21,071 nt of DNA from Cyclostephanos tholiformis. Lineage: Eukaryota; Bacillariophyta; Thalassiosirophyceae; Thalassiosirales; Thalassiosiraceae. The position numbers and the translations under genes were made by a program. The stretch lies in NCBI GenBank assembly GCA_036939975.1, contig JALLPB010000181.1, forward strand, positions 1-21,071, read 5' to 3'. Under the pieces are notes generated by a model. It saw only the letters and a list, made by a program, of their open reading frames with translations, made no database searches and was not told the DNA's origin. Shown here piece by piece: positions 19,978-21,071 of this stretch. How positions within the stretch are numbered: the stretch's first letter is position 1; every line of letters starts with the position of its first letter.

Positions 19978-20081
19978 AGTAGGTTGATAGATAAGGTATG
20001 TACATGATCTGACGACATAACAATACCAACAACAGAACAACACAAGAACATCACAACAAAATGACAATAATATGACAACAT
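19978..20081 (+). repeat. AC-rich dispersed repeat, right copy
   Basis: Same-orientation partner of 14639-14748: AGTAGGT, GGTATGTACAT, GACGACATAACA, a CA-rich stretch, and the end ATGACAATAATATGACAACA. Together the two copies bracket the Copia element and the G-rich repeats, 5.3 kb apart. Confidence 0.7.
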
Positions 20082-20815
20082 CAACACAACAACTGACAAT
20101 TCAACATCATAACACTCTACAATACAAACAATACAAATAGTGATGTCTTGACATGGTTGAGGTGCCATAGTAGAATACCACTCACTTTTTCTCTACATCC
20201 ATATTGAGTATAGAAAATGTTTGAGCACGTTCATATGCTGTGGATAAACATATTAGTGAAGGTGAGACTAAATTTATGAACTAGAAATGTTAAGGCAGAT
20301 GCCAAAAAAGACATTGAGGTGTAATTGCTGTTGAGGCTGTTCAACTTCTGCTCCTGCAGACTGCATCTCACATGCATTTTAAATATATATTCTGTGTTTA
20401 AGCAGTTGTGAATGCAGTCAGCAATCATTTGGGTGCACCCTTACAACAAGGTATGACCTGTGATTTTGGGAAAAACGTTTTTATTTTTATTTTTCTTAAT
20501 AGGGAGTGCATGGAAAATATGGCTGATGAATTTATATTGATTTCTCAGTACAAGTTTTAGCAATTCACAGTTTAAAGAGTCTGCCAATCAACCTATTTTA
20601 TTCTATAGTTCCTACATGAAGCACTACATGAGGTGTTTGCAAAGTGTTATCTTGGTCATTTTGCTAAAGGGCCAATTGTAAAGTTATCAGAGTTGAGGGA
20701 ATACAACACCGCTTATGCTTTTTGCAAGACTTGTGTTGTCGATGGAAATCGACCTAAAAGTGTGTAGGGATTTGAAGTTTTTTTGTGAAGTGTTAACAGC
20801 TCATAGGTTGATGAT
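20082..20815. other. AT-rich region, possible single exon, otherwise no gene
   Basis: A plus-strand open stretch follows an acceptor-like TTCTATAG and runs from 20610 to the stop at 20767. It encodes about 52 residues including AYAFCKTCVVDG. The composition looks coding, but no family is recognised and no upstream exon in a compatible phase was found. The rest shows nothing. Confidence 0.3.
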
Positions 20816-20894
20816 TAAACTTGACTTTTTGATGTTTAAGAAATAGACTGCAAAAAATCAAGTTTATTTCTTAAACATCAAAAAGTCAAGTTTA
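20816..20894. repeat. Perfect 30-bp inverted repeat (hairpin)
   Basis: Arms 20816-20845 and 20865-20894 are exact reverse complements, separated by a 19-base spacer. The left arm begins TAAACTTGACTTTTTGATG. It could be a miniature inverted-repeat element, a hairpin precursor of small RNA, or a recombination product; no flanking target duplication is evident. Confidence 0.9.
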
Positions 20895-20950
20895 GGTCGG
20901 GACTGAGTACATTTTCTACAGATTCCTATGTTGAGAGGTGAGTCCATTTC

Positions 20951-21031
20951 TTAACAGCTTAACAGGTATCTCTGTTTTGACGGGAGAAAAACTCGTACTT
21001 TTTAGTAGTACGTACGAGATTTCTACGTAGG
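20951..21031. repeat. Right-edge repeat related in inverse to the left edge
   Basis: TTAACAGCTTAA (20951-20962), TGACGGGAGAAAAACT (20978-20993) and TTTCTACGTAGG (21020-21031) are, in reverse complement and the same order, close or exact matches to 60-71, about 28-45 and 1-12. CTCGTAC (20992-20998) and GTACGAG (21012-21018) form a small extra hairpin inside. Confidence 0.7.
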
Positions 21032-21071
21032 AATAGTTCTGTAAGTTCTACCTAAAAAAAATTTTTGGTGC

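Noticed and set aside
1..21071. CRISPR arrays, tRNA or rRNA genes, bacterial operons
   Set aside because: No regularly spaced short repeats or recognisable tRNA/rRNA motifs were seen, and spliced genes exclude a prokaryotic origin.

Overview
This is a stretch of nuclear DNA from a eukaryotic microalga, most likely a diatom or related stramenopile. The inference rests on intron-containing genes with short GT-AG introns (86-143 bp in the 13 I could place), tight gene packing with genes on both strands, a Copia element resembling the Copia-type elements known from diatoms, and a protein set (STEAP-like reductase, cupredoxin/DUF305 protein, LETM1, SRAP, membralin) that fits such a genome. The species cannot be named from the sequence alone.

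Layout. (1) 398-2521, minus: five-exon STEAP-type metalloreductase with an NADPH-binding domain and a six-helix haem membrane domain. (2) 3512-6447, plus: seven-exon membrane-anchored protein made of two tandem copies of a cupredoxin-like domain plus a DUF305 domain. These two genes diverge from a 990-bp shared upstream region that contains a perfect 40-bp tandem duplication. (3) 6825-9488, minus: two-exon mitochondrial LETM1 cation/proton exchanger with paired EF-hands. (4) 9994-11316, minus: intronless SRAP (HMCES/YedK-like) DNA-protein crosslink protein carrying a C-terminal RanBP2-type zinc finger. (5) 11869-14295, plus: three-exon membralin (TMEM259), divergent from SRAP. (6) 14296 to the end: AT-rich, repeat-dominated DNA with a decayed Copia retrotransposon (about 15191-18995). 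The Copia lies within a G-rich 71-bp repeat and inside an outer pair of AC-rich direct repeats. A perfect 30-bp hairpin lies near the right end. The two window ends carry related sequence in inverted orientation.

Function. The most coherent biological signal is the divergent pair at 0.4-6.4 kb. A reductase family that acts on Cu(II)/Fe(III) sits next to a protein with two putative copper-binding modules, suggesting a surface or endomembrane copper/iron handling unit. LETM1, SRAP and membralin are housekeeping genes (mitochondrial ion balance, abasic-site repair, ER quality control) with no evident link to it. The exon models were built by hand from splice consensus, reading phase and remembered family similarity; all keep the reading frame to the stop, but none is confirmed by transcripts.
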